From positions 40,947 through 52,608 of the forward strand of contig DILZ01000093.1 in NCBI GenBank assembly GCA_002425305.1: a stretch of DNA of 11,662 nt, read 5' to 3'. Source of the stretch: Ruminococcaceae bacterium UBA5579. GTDB taxonomy: Bacteria > Bacillota > Clostridia > Oscillospirales > Ruminococcaceae. The position numbers were made by a program, and so were the translations under genes. Under the pieces are notes generated by a model. It ran no database searches. It was not told the origin of the DNA and saw only the letters and a list, made by a program, of their open reading frames with translations. Shown in pieces: positions 1 through 6,877 of this stretch; positions within the stretch are counted from its first letter, which is position 1; each line of letters begins with the position of its first letter.

Positions 1-1
1 C

Positions 2-133
2 AATGCGGCTGCCATTGTTGAAGAGCGCCAGATCAAAGAAGTATTCCTGAACCGTCCGTTCGCGTTCCTTATATACGATGAAGCTGCCGAGCAGATAGTG
101 TTTATGGGCAAAGTTACGTCGCTTGACGGTTGA
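2..133 (+). CDS. Serpin family protein, C-terminal fragment
   Basis: The window opens inside this gene; 44 codons and a TGA stop are visible. The fragment contains FLNRPFAFLIYDEAAEQIVF and then MGKVTSL. This matches the conserved serpin C-terminus (F-x-A-D-R/H-P-F-x-F-x-I-x-D, then I-L-F-M-G-R-V), which forms the last strands of sheet B after the reactive-centre loop. The first residues (NAAAIVEERQI) should be the end of the reactive-centre loop, so the inhibitory specificity cannot be judged fully. Serpins trap serine or cysteine proteases by a suicide mechanism. Bacterial serpins occur in gut commensals and are often secreted, but the N-terminus with any signal peptide lies outside the window. 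The next gene starts 61 bases downstream on the same strand with no terminator seen between. The family call is fairly sure; activity is unknown. Confidence 0.8.
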   Translation, partial: NAAAIVEERQIKEVFLNRPFAFLIYDEAAEQIVFMGKVTSLDG

Positions 134-194
134 AAACGCTCTTTTGAAGCAAGCGGGAAGATATAAATAAAAACACCTTAGGGAGAGTTACGCA

Positions 195-1049
195 ATGAAA
201 ATCGTATGCTTGATAGAAAACACCGCAACGGACGAAAACCTTTTTGCCGAGGACGGTTTCTCGCTATTTGTTGAGTATAACGGCAGAAGCTATCTTATAG
301 ACACGGGTCTTACGGGAAAAGCCGTTGACAACGCGCGGCGTATGCGGCTGCCGATTAACGATCTGGACGCCGTTGTTCTTACGCACAATCATCTCGCGCA
401 CACGGGCGGTATCGACGCCGTTATGCGGCTGAATCCGGGCGCGGATATATATCTTCGCGCAGACGGCAAGACCGAGGTCTTTAAGAAAAACGGACTGTTC
501 AAGGCGGCGGTGGGGCAGGGCAGGTCGTTCTTTAAGAAGTATGCGGATAACCTTATCCTGTACAACAGCTTTTCGGAGGTCTGCGAGGGTTTTTACCTTG
601 CGAGCTGCGAGGATTTTGAAGAGAAGCTCATCAATCCCGACCGCACATATTTTACGCTCGGCGAGGACGACAAAAAGCAGGTACCGTTTGATTTTTCCGA
701 CGAGAGCTTTGCCGTGATCTTCCCGAAAAAGCGCAAAGCGGACGGCTTGATACTTGTCGGCGGCTGCTTTCACTGCGGTGCCGCGAATATGCTGGAAACA
801 GTTCGCGAGCGTTGGCACGGCATACCGATACTTGCCGTTATCGGCGGTTTCCATTTCTCCGCAGCTAACCCCAAGGCGCTGAACGTCCCGACCGATTTCG
901 TTACCTCGACTGCCCGCGCACTTAAATCTTCGGGCGCGGAAAAGGTCTACGCGTGCCACTGCACAGGCTTCAAGGGGTTTGACATTATGGACGAGATTTT
1001 AGGCGACCGTATCCTTTACTTCGCCGGCGGAGAAGCGTTGGAGTTCTGA
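195..1049 (+). CDS. MBL-fold metallo-hydrolase with altered metal motif
   Basis: This is a 284-residue metallo-beta-lactamase-fold protein of the cytoplasmic group annotated as MBL hydrolases or 7,8-dihydropterin-6-methyl-4-(beta-D-ribofuranosyl)aminobenzene-5'-phosphate synthase-like. The N-terminal LIDTG (34-38), the GGCFH motif near residue 190, GGFHF near 217 and the ACHCTG motif near residue 254 all fit that group. The key metal motif, normally HxHxDH, reads H64-N-H66-L-A68-H69: the aspartate that ligates the second metal is alanine (codon GCG, two changes from an Asp codon). The start is ATG after AGGGAGAG with a 7-base spacer. It may be read through from the serpin gene, as no convincing promoter lies in the 61-base gap. 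Substrate is unknown; with this substitution the enzyme may bind one metal, have changed chemistry, or be inactive. Confidence 0.8.
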   Translation: MKIVCLIENTATDENLFAEDGFSLFVEYNGRSYLIDTGLTGKAVDNARRMRLPINDLDAVVLTHNHLAHTGGIDAVMRLNPGADIYLRADGKTEVFKKNGLFKAAVGQGRSFFKKYADNLILYNSFSEVCEGFYLASCEDFEEKLINPDRTYFTLGEDDKKQVPFDFSDESFAVIFPKKRKADGLILVGGCFHCGAANMLETVRERWHGIPILAVIGGFHFSAANPKALNVPTDFVTSTARALKSSGAEKVYACHCTGFKGFDIMDEILGDRILYFAGGEALEF

Positions 1050-1066
1050 ATATCAATTTTCAAAAA

Positions 1067-1098
1067 CCGCCCCGAAAAACAATGGGGCGGCATTTTTA
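1067..1098. terminator. Bidirectional intrinsic terminator
   Basis: A 7-bp stem CCGCCCC (1067-1073) / GGGGCGG (1084-1090) encloses a 10-base loop. It is followed by CATTTTTAT on the plus strand and by TTTTTG on the minus strand. It therefore serves both the plus-strand MBL gene and the convergent small gene, whose TAA stop (1096-1098) overlaps the plus-strand T-run. Confidence 0.85.
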
Positions 1099-1236
1099 TA
1101 AGTCCTGCAAGTCTGCGGCGGGAATGTCGTTTTCAAGATTATCCCGCGCGAGATCGGTATCGATAACGGGATAGATACCCGCGCGAATAGGCTTTTCAAG
1201 CTCGAACGGTACGCGGTCGTTTTCATTTTTCGACAT
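1096..1236 (-). CDS. Small protein of unknown function (46 aa)
   Basis: This 46-residue, charged, soluble peptide begins MSKNENDRVPFELEKPIRAG and is rich in Asp, Glu and Asn; no membrane segment or known motif is seen. I chose the ATG at 1234-1236 because GAGGTGA stands 5 bases before it on the minus strand; a longer in-frame reading to 1302 would start inside the preceding terminator hairpin and lacks a ribosome binding site. A plausible promoter (TTGTAT, 18 bp, TATACT) lies directly upstream, and a bidirectional terminator directly downstream, so it looks like a self-contained transcription unit. I do not recognise a family. The PIRAGIYPVIDTDLA stretch suggests an ordered core. Confidence 0.6.
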   Translation of the reverse strand: MSKNENDRVPFELEKPIRAGIYPVIDTDLARDNLENDIPAADLQDL

Positions 1237-1253
1237 AATATCACCTCGGGAAA

Positions 1254-1283
1254 AGTATACCCGCACCGCGAAAAAATATACAA
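1254..1283 (-). promoter_or_regulatory. Putative promoter of the 46-aa gene
   Basis: On the minus strand TTGTAT (1278-1283), an 18-bp spacer and TATACT (1254-1259) stand about 17 bases before the ATG at 1236. This would give a leader of roughly 10 bases that begins at the GAGGTGA ribosome binding site. The -35 match is only moderate. Confidence 0.4.
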
Positions 1284-1314
1284 AATCTCCGCGAAGAGAC
1301 ATCCCTTCGCGGAG
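1281..1314 (-). terminator. Intrinsic terminator of dapL-acylphosphatase operon
   Basis: A perfect 9-bp stem CTCCGCGAA (1287-1295) / TTCGCGGAG (1306-1314) encloses a 10-base loop. It lies just after the acylphosphatase stop and is followed on the minus strand by ATTTTG. The T-run is short, so termination may be incomplete, but the position fits. Confidence 0.7.
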
Positions 1315-1320
1315 GTAATT

Positions 1321-1590
1321 TTATCCTCGGATATCAAAGCAGCGTTCGCTTTCGTCAAGCGCAAGCTCCTTGATATCCATATCGTCAATGCGAATATAAC
1401 GCGAACCGTTCAGCTTGCCGAGAAATCCGTCGACGGCGGCACTTTCCCCCTGGACCTCGCACAGCACCGTGCCGTCAAACTCGTTTTCGACCCAGCCCGT
1501 GAGGTCAAGTCCCTGCGCGATATGATATGCGGTCCAGCGAAACCCGACGCCTTGAACTCTGCCGAAAAAGCGAATACGAAACCGTTTCAT
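1321..1590 (-). CDS. Acylphosphatase
   Basis: This 89-residue protein has the length of a stand-alone acylphosphatase, which hydrolyses the carboxyl-phosphate bond of acyl phosphates in the cytoplasm. The N-terminal signature GRVQGVGFRW (10-19) supplies the phosphate-binding loop and catalytic Arg18. GWVENEFDG (32-40) supplies catalytic Asn36. Both key residues are present, so it should be active. Its ATG overlaps the dapL stop as ATGA, which points to translational coupling. No ribosome binding site of its own is obvious inside the dapL end. The link to lysine/diaminopimelate synthesis is positional only; these small enzymes are often appended to unrelated operons. Confidence 0.92.
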   Translation of the reverse strand: MKRFRIRFFGRVQGVGFRWTAYHIAQGLDLTGWVENEFDGTVLCEVQGESAAVDGFLGKLNGSRYIRIDDMDIKELALDESERCFDIRG

Positions 1591-2795
1591 TTCAGCAGAC
1601 CTTTAAGGCGTTCCATAGCCTCCCTTGTCGCCTCGTGAGTGCCGAACGCCGTCAGTCTGAACCAGCCGTCGCCGTTCTTTCCGAAGCCTGCTCCTGGTGT
1701 TCCGACAACCTGTATTTCGGTGAGCAGCTTGTCAAAGAACGCCCAGCTGTCCAATCCGTTCGGACATTTCAGCCAGATGTAAGGGGAGTTCACGCCGCCG
1801 GTGTACTTGATACCAAGCTCGTCGCAGGTAGACGCGATAACGCGCGCGTTCTCCTGGTAGTACGCGATATTTTCCTTGCACTGCTTCTGACCCTCGGGCG
1901 AGAAGACAGCCTCCGCGCCGCGCTGAACGGGGTAGGAAACTCCGTTGAATTTGCTGCCTTGACGGCGCGCCCAGATATCCGCAAGCTTAACGTCGTTGCC
2001 CGCGCTGTCCTTTTGGATAAGCTCGTTCGGGATAACGGTGTAGCCGCAGCGCGTTCCGGTAAAGCCCGCCGTTTTGGAAAGCGAACATATCTCGATAGCG
2101 CACTTTTTCGCGCCCTCTATGCAGAATATCGAACGCGGAATTTCGTCCTCCGTGATGAACGCTTCATATGCCGCGTCGTAAATAATAACGGCGTTGTTCT
2201 CGAGCGCGTAGTCCACCCATTCCTTAAGCTGCGCCTTGTTATATACGGAACCCGTAGGGTTGTTCGGCGAGCATAAGTATATCAGATCGGCCTTAACGCT
2301 TTTGTCGGGCATTGCCGCAAAGCCGTTTTCTTCGGTGGAGTCGGCGTATATGACATCGTTGCCGTTCATTATGTTGGAATCAACGTATACGGGATATGCG
2401 GGGTCGGTGACAAGCACGATATTTCCGCTGCCGAAGATGTCGATGATATTGCCGCAGTCGCTTTTCGCGCCGTCCGAAATGCGTATCTCATCGGGAGCAA
2501 CGTCCGCGCCGAAGCTCTTGTAGTAATTCGATACCGCGTCCTTCAGGAAGTCGTAGCCCGCGCCTGAATCCTCATAGCCGCGGAATGTTTCGCGGACGCC
2601 CATTTCCGCGCACGCCTTTTGCATTGCCTCGACAACAACCGGCGCAAGCGGGCGGGTGACGTCGCCTATCCCCATTCTGATGAGCTTTTTTGCCTCTTCG
2701 GGGTGCGCTTCGGAATACGCTTTTATTCGCTTTGCGATCTCAATAAACAGATAATTTTTTTTGAGCCTTGAAAAGTTTTCGTTTAATTTAGCCAT
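1587..2795 (-). CDS. dapL: LL-diaminopimelate aminotransferase
   Basis: DapL is a PLP-dependent class I aminotransferase that makes LL-diaminopimelate directly from tetrahydrodipicolinate and glutamate. It bypasses the acylated intermediates of the standard route and supplies lysine and peptidoglycan. The 402-residue length is normal. Visible landmarks are the N-terminal IRMGIGDVTRP, the GYEDSGAGYDFL segment near 73-84, SPNNPTG (176-182), D207/Y210, the PLP Schiff-base lysine in SLSKTAGFTGTR (K241) and the carboxylate-binding segment at R249. The start ATG follows AAGGAGAAAACATA on the minus strand. It is the first gene of a two-gene operon with the acylphosphatase and has a strong promoter at 2842-2870. 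Its presence suggests meso-DAP-type peptidoglycan. Confidence 0.95.
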   Translation of the reverse strand: MAKLNENFSRLKKNYLFIEIAKRIKAYSEAHPEEAKKLIRMGIGDVTRPLAPVVVEAMQKACAEMGVRETFRGYEDSGAGYDFLKDAVSNYYKSFGADVAPDEIRISDGAKSDCGNIIDIFGSGNIVLVTDPAYPVYVDSNIMNGNDVIYADSTEENGFAAMPDKSVKADLIYLCSPNNPTGSVYNKAQLKEWVDYALENNAVIIYDAAYEAFITEDEIPRSIFCIEGAKKCAIEICSLSKTAGFTGTRCGYTVIPNELIQKDSAGNDVKLADIWARRQGSKFNGVSYPVQRGAEAVFSPEGQKQCKENIAYYQENARVIASTCDELGIKYTGGVNSPYIWLKCPNGLDSWAFFDKLLTEIQVVGTPGAGFGKNGDGWFRLTAFGTHEATREAMERLKGLLK

Positions 2796-2841
2796 TATGT
2801 TTTCTCCTTTTGCGGTATAATTTTACTCTCCATACATTATT

Positions 2842-2870
2842 ATTAAAACACATTTTTCACGATTTGTCAA
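2842..2870 (-). promoter_or_regulatory. dapL promoter
   Basis: On the minus strand a perfect -35 TTGACA (2865-2870), a 17-bp spacer and TTTAAT (2842-2847) precede dapL. Transcription would start near 2835 and give a leader of about 40 bases, with no riboswitch-like structure. Confidence 0.8.
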
Positions 2871-3108
2871 GGTTAATTTCATCGATCGTTGAAATAATAT
2901 TTATGAAAACAAATTTCGTGCAGAAGCAAACTCGTTTTGCCGCATCAAATCGCTCCGCGTTGGAGTGCACCGCATAAATCGTCACAAAAGCCTTATTCTC
3001 GACAACAGGATTTTTGTGCAAAATCACGCAAAAGCCCCCTATAATATCCTTGTTTTGGTGCAAAGTTACAAAAAAAGTCAAAGAATACTTATTTTAAGGT
3101 ATAAACAC
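2871..3108. other. Intergenic region between divergent dapL and murA
   Basis: No convincing gene lies between the divergent dapL and murA starts. This central part is AT-rich apart from a GC-richer patch near 2938-2972. It holds an imperfect direct repeat, GTGCAAAATCACGCAAAA (3016-3033) and GTGCAAAGTTACAAAAAA (3058-3075), 42 bases apart. A lone TATAAT-like box (3040-3045) on the plus strand has no good -35. A 74-codon TTG-started reading on the minus strand (2857-3081) has no ribosome binding site and covers the dapL promoter, so I do not call it. Confidence 0.5.
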
Positions 3109-3137
3109 TTTAAAAAGCAAAAAAAGTATGGTATAAT
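3109..3137 (+). promoter_or_regulatory. murA promoter with extended -10
   Basis: TATAAT (3132-3137) is preceded by TGG, giving an extended -10 (TGnTATAAT). A weak -35, TTTAAA (3109-3114), stands 17 bp upstream. Transcription would start near 3144, leaving a murA leader of about 130 bases. Confidence 0.7.
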
Positions 3138-3143
3138 GTAGAA

Positions 3144-3161
3144 GTGCGAGTGTGCTTGCAC
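3144..3161 (+). other. Hairpin at 5' end of murA mRNA
   Basis: GTGCGAG (3144-3150) can pair with CTTGCAC (3155-3161), with one G-U pair, around a TGTG loop. It would sit at or near the first transcribed base. Such 5' hairpins can protect mRNA; the effect here is inference. Confidence 0.4.
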
Positions 3162-3277
3162 AAGATATGAACAATTTACAAACAACATATTGTTTTTTGA
3201 TACATATAAGTTTTAATACATATTGCGACATAGAAATAAACAATGCTCTCGTTTGAGGAGCAGGGGGAAGTGCTATT

Positions 3278-4573
3278 TTGGAAAAATATATTGTCAAAGG
3301 CGGCGAGAAGCTTTCGGGGGAGGTTACAATAAGCGGCGCTAAAAACGCTGTTGTGGCAATTTTACCCGCAACTATACTTGCCGATGAACCGTGCATTATA
3401 GAGAATATACCCAATATCAGCGACGTGACCATCACACTGCAGATTATGCAGGAAATGGGCGCGAATATTCGTATGCTGAACAAAACCACCGTCGAGATTG
3501 ACGCTCGGCCGCTGCGTAATATGCCCATTCCGTATGAAAAGGCGAAGCTGATGCGGGCGACCACCTACTTTTTGGGCACTCTTTTGGGAAGATTTCATTC
3601 TGCGCGGGTTTCAATGCCCGGCGGCTGCAACCTCGGCGACCGCCCGATAGATCAGCATCTCAAGTGCTTTGCGGCTCTCGGGGCTGAAAGCGAGATAGAC
3701 GGAGGTATGATAAACCTTCGTGCGAATAAGCTGGTCGGCAATCAGATATTCTTTGATAAAAACTCCGTGGGAGCTACGATAAACGGCATAATGGCGGCGG
3801 CAAAGGCGGAGGGTCTTACGATAATCGAAAACGCGGCGAAAGAGCCGCACGTTGTCGACCTCGCCAATTGCTTGAATTCAATGGGCGCGGATATCATAGG
3901 CGCGGGTACGGACGTTATCAAGATACGCGGCGTAAAGGAGCTTCACGGCACGACATACAGCGTGATCCCCGACCAGATAGAGGCGGGCACGTTTATGGCT
4001 GCTGCTGCGGCAACACGCGGAAACGTTCTGATAAAGAATGTTATCCCTAAGCACCTCGAGCCTATAACGAACAAGTTCTTGAAAATAGGCGTTCAGGTAG
4101 AGCAGTTTGATGATTCTATCAGAGTAATTGGCGGCGAGAATTATGTCGGCACTTCGATAAAAACTCATCCGCACCCCGGTTTTCCGACGGATATGCAGCC
4201 TCAGATGAGCGCCGTGCTTACCTGCGCAAAGGGCGCGTCTATGGTAACGGAGAGCATTTTTGACAACCGTTTCCGTTATGTGGACGAGCTTCGCCGTATG
4301 GGCGCTAACATCTCCGTTGAGGGGAGAGTTGCGGTAATTGAAGGCGTCGAGCGCTTGAAGGGCGCTCCCGTAAGATCGACTGACCTCAGAGCCGGCGCGG
4401 CGATGATAATCGCTGCATTGGGAGCGGAGGGCGTTTCGGAGATATATGATATCTTCCACGTAGAGCGCGGTTACGAGAATATGGAAATTAAGCTGCGCGA
4501 GTTGGGCGCGAATATCGTCAAGGTCGACGAGCCGGATCCCGTAAGCGACAGTGCTGTGAAAAAGGTCGTATGA
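3278..4573 (+). CDS. murA: UDP-N-acetylglucosamine 1-carboxyvinyltransferase (MurA)
   Basis: MurA transfers enolpyruvate from PEP to UDP-GlcNAc, the first committed step of peptidoglycan precursor synthesis in the cytoplasm. The 431 residues fit the EPSP-synthase-like inverted alpha/beta-prism fold. The SGAKNA motif (19-24) carries the conserved Lys22-Asn23. The mobile active-site loop PGGCNLGDRPIDQH has Cys117, the residue alkylated by fosfomycin, so the enzyme should not be intrinsically resistant through a Cys-to-Asp change. FPTDMQPQ supplies the catalytic Asp. The start is TTG at 3278, 9 bases after AGGGGGA; no ATG alternative exists nearby. Gram-positives often have two MurA paralogues; which one this is cannot be told. 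A YycJ-like hydrolase follows, an arrangement common in Clostridia as I recall. Confidence 0.95.
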   Translation: MEKYIVKGGEKLSGEVTISGAKNAVVAILPATILADEPCIIENIPNISDVTITLQIMQEMGANIRMLNKTTVEIDARPLRNMPIPYEKAKLMRATTYFLGTLLGRFHSARVSMPGGCNLGDRPIDQHLKCFAALGAESEIDGGMINLRANKLVGNQIFFDKNSVGATINGIMAAAKAEGLTIIENAAKEPHVVDLANCLNSMGADIIGAGTDVIKIRGVKELHGTTYSVIPDQIEAGTFMAAAAATRGNVLIKNVIPKHLEPITNKFLKIGVQVEQFDDSIRVIGGENYVGTSIKTHPHPGFPTDMQPQMSAVLTCAKGASMVTESIFDNRFRYVDELRRMGANISVEGRVAVIEGVERLKGAPVRSTDLRAGAAMIIAALGAEGVSEIYDIFHVERGYENMEIKLRELGANIVKVDEPDPVSDSAVKKVV

Positions 4574-4601
4574 CTTAATGAAAATAATTTAAAACCAATT
4601 G

Positions 4602-4624
4602 CTCCCCCGTATTTTATGGGGGAG
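4602..4624 (+). terminator. Hairpin after murA, weak terminator
   Basis: CTCCCCC (4602-4608) and GGGGGAG (4618-4624) form a 7-bp stem with a 9-base loop 28 bases after the murA stop. It is followed by ATTGTTG rather than a true T-run. It may pause transcription or protect the murA 3' end while allowing read-through into the next gene. Confidence 0.5.
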
Positions 4625-4673
4625 ATTGTTGACGGTTGACAGCTATCACACGTTTCTTTAAAAAGGAGGGAAA

Positions 4674-5462
4674 ATGTCGAGAATTTATCCTATCTGCTCC
4701 TCAAGCTCCGGGAACGCGACGTTTATCGGAACGCGCGGACACGGTATTTTGGTGGACGCGGGCTGTTCGTTCCGCGCGCTGAAAAACGCGCTGGATCTCA
4801 TTGACACCAAGCTCGAGAATATCGAGGCGATATTTATCACCCACGAGCATTCCGACCATGTCAAGGCTCTGGAGCAGATAATAAAGCATACAAAGATCCC
4901 GATATTCGCGCCGACGCTTTCCGCAGAGCTGCTGAAAAGAGAAAGCAGGATACCGCAGGACGCGGAGCTGTTCGACCCCCGCGAGGGTTACAAAAGCGCC
5001 GCCTTTGAGGTGAGCTGCTTCAAGACCTCTCACGATTCCGCCGACAGCGTGGGTTACAGGATATCGTTCCGGAACGATACGTTCGGAGTATGCACCGATA
5101 CGGGCGAGGTAACCGACGAAGCGAAAACGGCGCTCCGGGGCTGCTCGACCGTACTTGTCGAAAGCAACTACGATGAAACTATGCTGCGGAAAAATCCAAG
5201 CTACCCCGCAGAACTTAAGCGAAGAATAATGAGCAGTCAAGGGCACCTGTCCAACGAGGACTGCGCGGCGTTTTGTGAAACGCTCGTAAAAAGCGGAACG
5301 CGTCATTTGATACTCGGGCATCTTTCGGAAAACAATAATACGCCCGTAACCGCGAAAAACTGTACAAAGCGGCTTCTCGAACATCGCGGGCTGAACGAGG
5401 AACGCGACTTTACTCTTGCCTGCGCCCCCGTTATGACAAGCGGGGAATATATAGCTGTATGA
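4674..5462 (+). CDS. MBL-fold hydrolase, YycJ/WalJ-like
   Basis: This 262-residue metallo-beta-lactamase-fold protein has an intact metal site. THEHSDH gives H57, H59, D61 and H62; H120 (TSHDS), D142 (CTDTGE) and H216 (LGHLS) complete the dinuclear site, and H191 (GHLSN) is also conserved. The opening CSSSSGNATFIGT and the ILVDAG strand are typical of the YycJ/WalJ (VicX) group. In low-GC Gram-positives this group is linked to the WalRK cell-wall regulon and has been described as a 5'-3' exonuclease-like enzyme. Here it lies downstream of murA instead of a walRK operon. The start ATG follows AAAGGAGGGAAA. The next gene starts 19 bases after its stop, suggesting co-transcription. Function is inferred from family only. 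Confidence 0.85.
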   Translation: MSRIYPICSSSSGNATFIGTRGHGILVDAGCSFRALKNALDLIDTKLENIEAIFITHEHSDHVKALEQIIKHTKIPIFAPTLSAELLKRESRIPQDAELFDPREGYKSAAFEVSCFKTSHDSADSVGYRISFRNDTFGVCTDTGEVTDEAKTALRGCSTVLVESNYDETMLRKNPSYPAELKRRIMSSQGHLSNEDCAAFCETLVKSGTRHLILGHLSENNNTPVTAKNCTKRLLEHRGLNEERDFTLACAPVMTSGEYIAV

Positions 5463-5481
5463 TCGAATGGAGGCGATTGAT

Positions 5482-6237
5482 TTGACAGAAAAACAAACAA
5501 AAAACATCGCGTATACAAAATGGAAATTCATCTTCCTGGCGCTGTATTTTGCGATCCTCACCGTTGAACGCGTGATAAGCCTTGTCAAGTTCTGTATGGG
5601 AGGATTTAAGACCGCCGATCAGCTTGAATATTATATGATAATGCTTACTGTCTTCGCGATATTCGGCTCGTATGTTTTCGCGGTGATACGCTGTATGGAC
5701 GTAGTGAAAAAACGCGATAAGCACGGCGATATTTTCTCGGAGCTTGCCGTGGCGGCGGGAATATTGCTGCTTGGAGGAATGGTTCACACTCAAGGCTCGA
5801 TATTGCCCGTGCAGTTTATTTCGTATGGAATGATACTTATCTCTATGGCGATTCACACTGCCGAAAACGTGAAGAGATCGGGCGGCGCTGCGGCGAAGTG
5901 GATATCCTTCGGCTACATCGTGGCGTATTCGATGGCTATCCCGGTGGTATATCATACCAACATCAAGCTGGCTAATATATTCGTTCCGATAGAGTGCGTG
6001 GTTTCCGCAGGAATGGTCGCGATGTTTACGATATTGCTTTCGCGTTTTTACAATGGAAACGGCGAGAGCAGCTTCTCCTCAATACCGTTTTTTACGGCGA
6101 TTATCGGTGATCTTGCCGTGCTGATACTCAGGTGGGAGGAGGAGATCAATACGTTTGTGCTGATCTTCCTTTGCGTCACCGTTGCGATGTGGATAGTGGG
6201 CAGAGCAAGGCTCATATCCGCGAAAAAGGAAAAATAA
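5482..6237 (+). CDS. Polytopic membrane protein of unknown function
   Basis: This 251-residue protein has about eight hydrophobic segments: roughly 11-35, 42-64, 82-97, 100-120, 134-153, 159-184, 194-213 and 218-238. It carries no signal peptide, catalytic motif or recognisable domain. The start is chosen as TTG at 5482 because GGAGG (5469-5473) stands exactly 8 bases upstream. An in-frame ATG at 5467 overlaps that ribosome binding site and has none of its own, so it is unlikely. The C-terminus (RARLISAKKEK) is basic, which fits a cytoplasmic end. It follows the YycJ-like gene closely and precedes a strong terminator, so it is the last gene of the murA-side transcription unit. I do not recognise the family. 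Confidence 0.75.
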   Translation: MTEKQTKNIAYTKWKFIFLALYFAILTVERVISLVKFCMGGFKTADQLEYYMIMLTVFAIFGSYVFAVIRCMDVVKKRDKHGDIFSELAVAAGILLLGGMVHTQGSILPVQFISYGMILISMAIHTAENVKRSGGAAAKWISFGYIVAYSMAIPVVYHTNIKLANIFVPIECVVSAGMVAMFTILLSRFYNGNGESSFSSIPFFTAIIGDLAVLILRWEEEINTFVLIFLCVTVAMWIVGRARLISAKKEK

Positions 6238-6239
6238 AC

Positions 6240-6268
6240 AAAACCCCGAGCAGTCTGCTCGGGGTTTT
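6240..6268. terminator. Strong bidirectional intrinsic terminator
   Basis: The sequence forms a 13-bp perfect stem (AAAACCCCGAGCA / TGCTCGGGGTTTT) with a 3-base loop, with T-runs at the 3' end on both strands. It separates the plus-strand membrane-protein gene from the convergent flavin reductase gene. Confidence 0.93.
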
Positions 6269-6280
6269 GTGATGTTTTTC

Positions 6281-6832
6281 TCACTTAAGTGCAAAGCCCG
6301 CTTTGAACGCGTCGGCGACCTTTTCGCCGAGCTTGTAATATCCGTGACCGATAGGGTCCACAACAACGGGATCGATCTTTGCAAGGTCGGGCGCGCCGTC
6401 CGTGAACACGGATTCATCAAGCGATACGTTCTTGATCTCTCCGATATACTTCCCGCCGGGAAGTACTTCTTTAAGTTCACATTCAAGACACATCGGCAGC
6501 TCGTTGATAACGGGCGCGTTCACGAACTCGCTTTTTGTTACGGTGAAGCCCGCCTTCTCCATTTTATCGGCAGCATCCTTTCCCGAAACCACACCAACAT
6601 AGTCGCACGCAACTATCTTCTCGGAATTTGCGATGGACACGGTAAACGCCTTTGTTTTTGCGATATTGTCGGTAGTCAGATGTGAGCCAAGCTCAATCAT
6701 GATCTCGTTCGCTCCGCACTGACCGCCCCAAGCAGCGTTCATCGCGTTCGGTTTTCCGTTCTCGTCATAGGTCGCGATGATAAGAACGGGCTGCGGCATA
6801 AGCAGCGGTTTTGCTCCTAAATTCTTACGCAT
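6281..6832 (-). CDS. Flavin reductase family protein (FMN-binding split barrel)
   Basis: This 183-residue cytoplasmic protein resembles flavoredoxin and flavin-reductase-like proteins, which bind FMN in a split beta-barrel and pass electrons or supply reduced flavin. The MPQPVLIIATYDENGKPNAM stretch (12-31), with its P-x-x-x-I-x-T and G-K-x-N-A-M pattern, is characteristic of the family. H51-L-T-T after a hydrophobic strand and the FTVSIAN strand (63-69) fit the flavin site. The ATG follows AAAGGAAG with a 7-base spacer. It starts 45 bases after the AAA+ gene stop; a small stem TCCCG/CGGGA (6860-6873) lies in the gap without a proper T-run. It is therefore probably co-transcribed with the ATPase. 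Its electron partner is not visible here. Confidence 0.85.
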   Translation of the reverse strand: MRKNLGAKPLLMPQPVLIIATYDENGKPNAMNAAWGGQCGANEIMIELGSHLTTDNIAKTKAFTVSIANSEKIVACDYVGVVSGKDAADKMEKAGFTVTKSEFVNAPVINELPMCLECELKEVLPGGKYIGEIKNVSLDESVFTDGAPDLAKIDPVVVDPIGHGYYKLGEKVADAFKAGFALK

Positions 6833-6877
6833 AACAATACTTCCTTTCGTTAATCAATATCCCGTTTTCGGGAGATT

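Noticed and set aside
2236..2523. A 95-codon plus-strand frame inside dapL.
   Set aside because: It is antisense to the conserved core of dapL, without a ribosome binding site or protein-like conservation.
2857..3081. A 74-codon minus-strand reading frame upstream of dapL.
   Set aside because: It starts with TTG without a ribosome binding site, covers the dapL promoter, and shows no recognisable protein pattern.
4634..4662. A TTGACA-17-TAAAAA promoter in front of the YycJ-like gene.
   Set aside because: The -10 is poor and transcription would begin within the ribosome binding site; read-through from murA is at least as likely.
6860..6873. A hairpin between the AAA+ gene and the flavin reductase gene as a terminator.
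   Set aside because: The stem is only 5 bp and no T-run follows on the minus strand, so co-transcription is the simpler reading.
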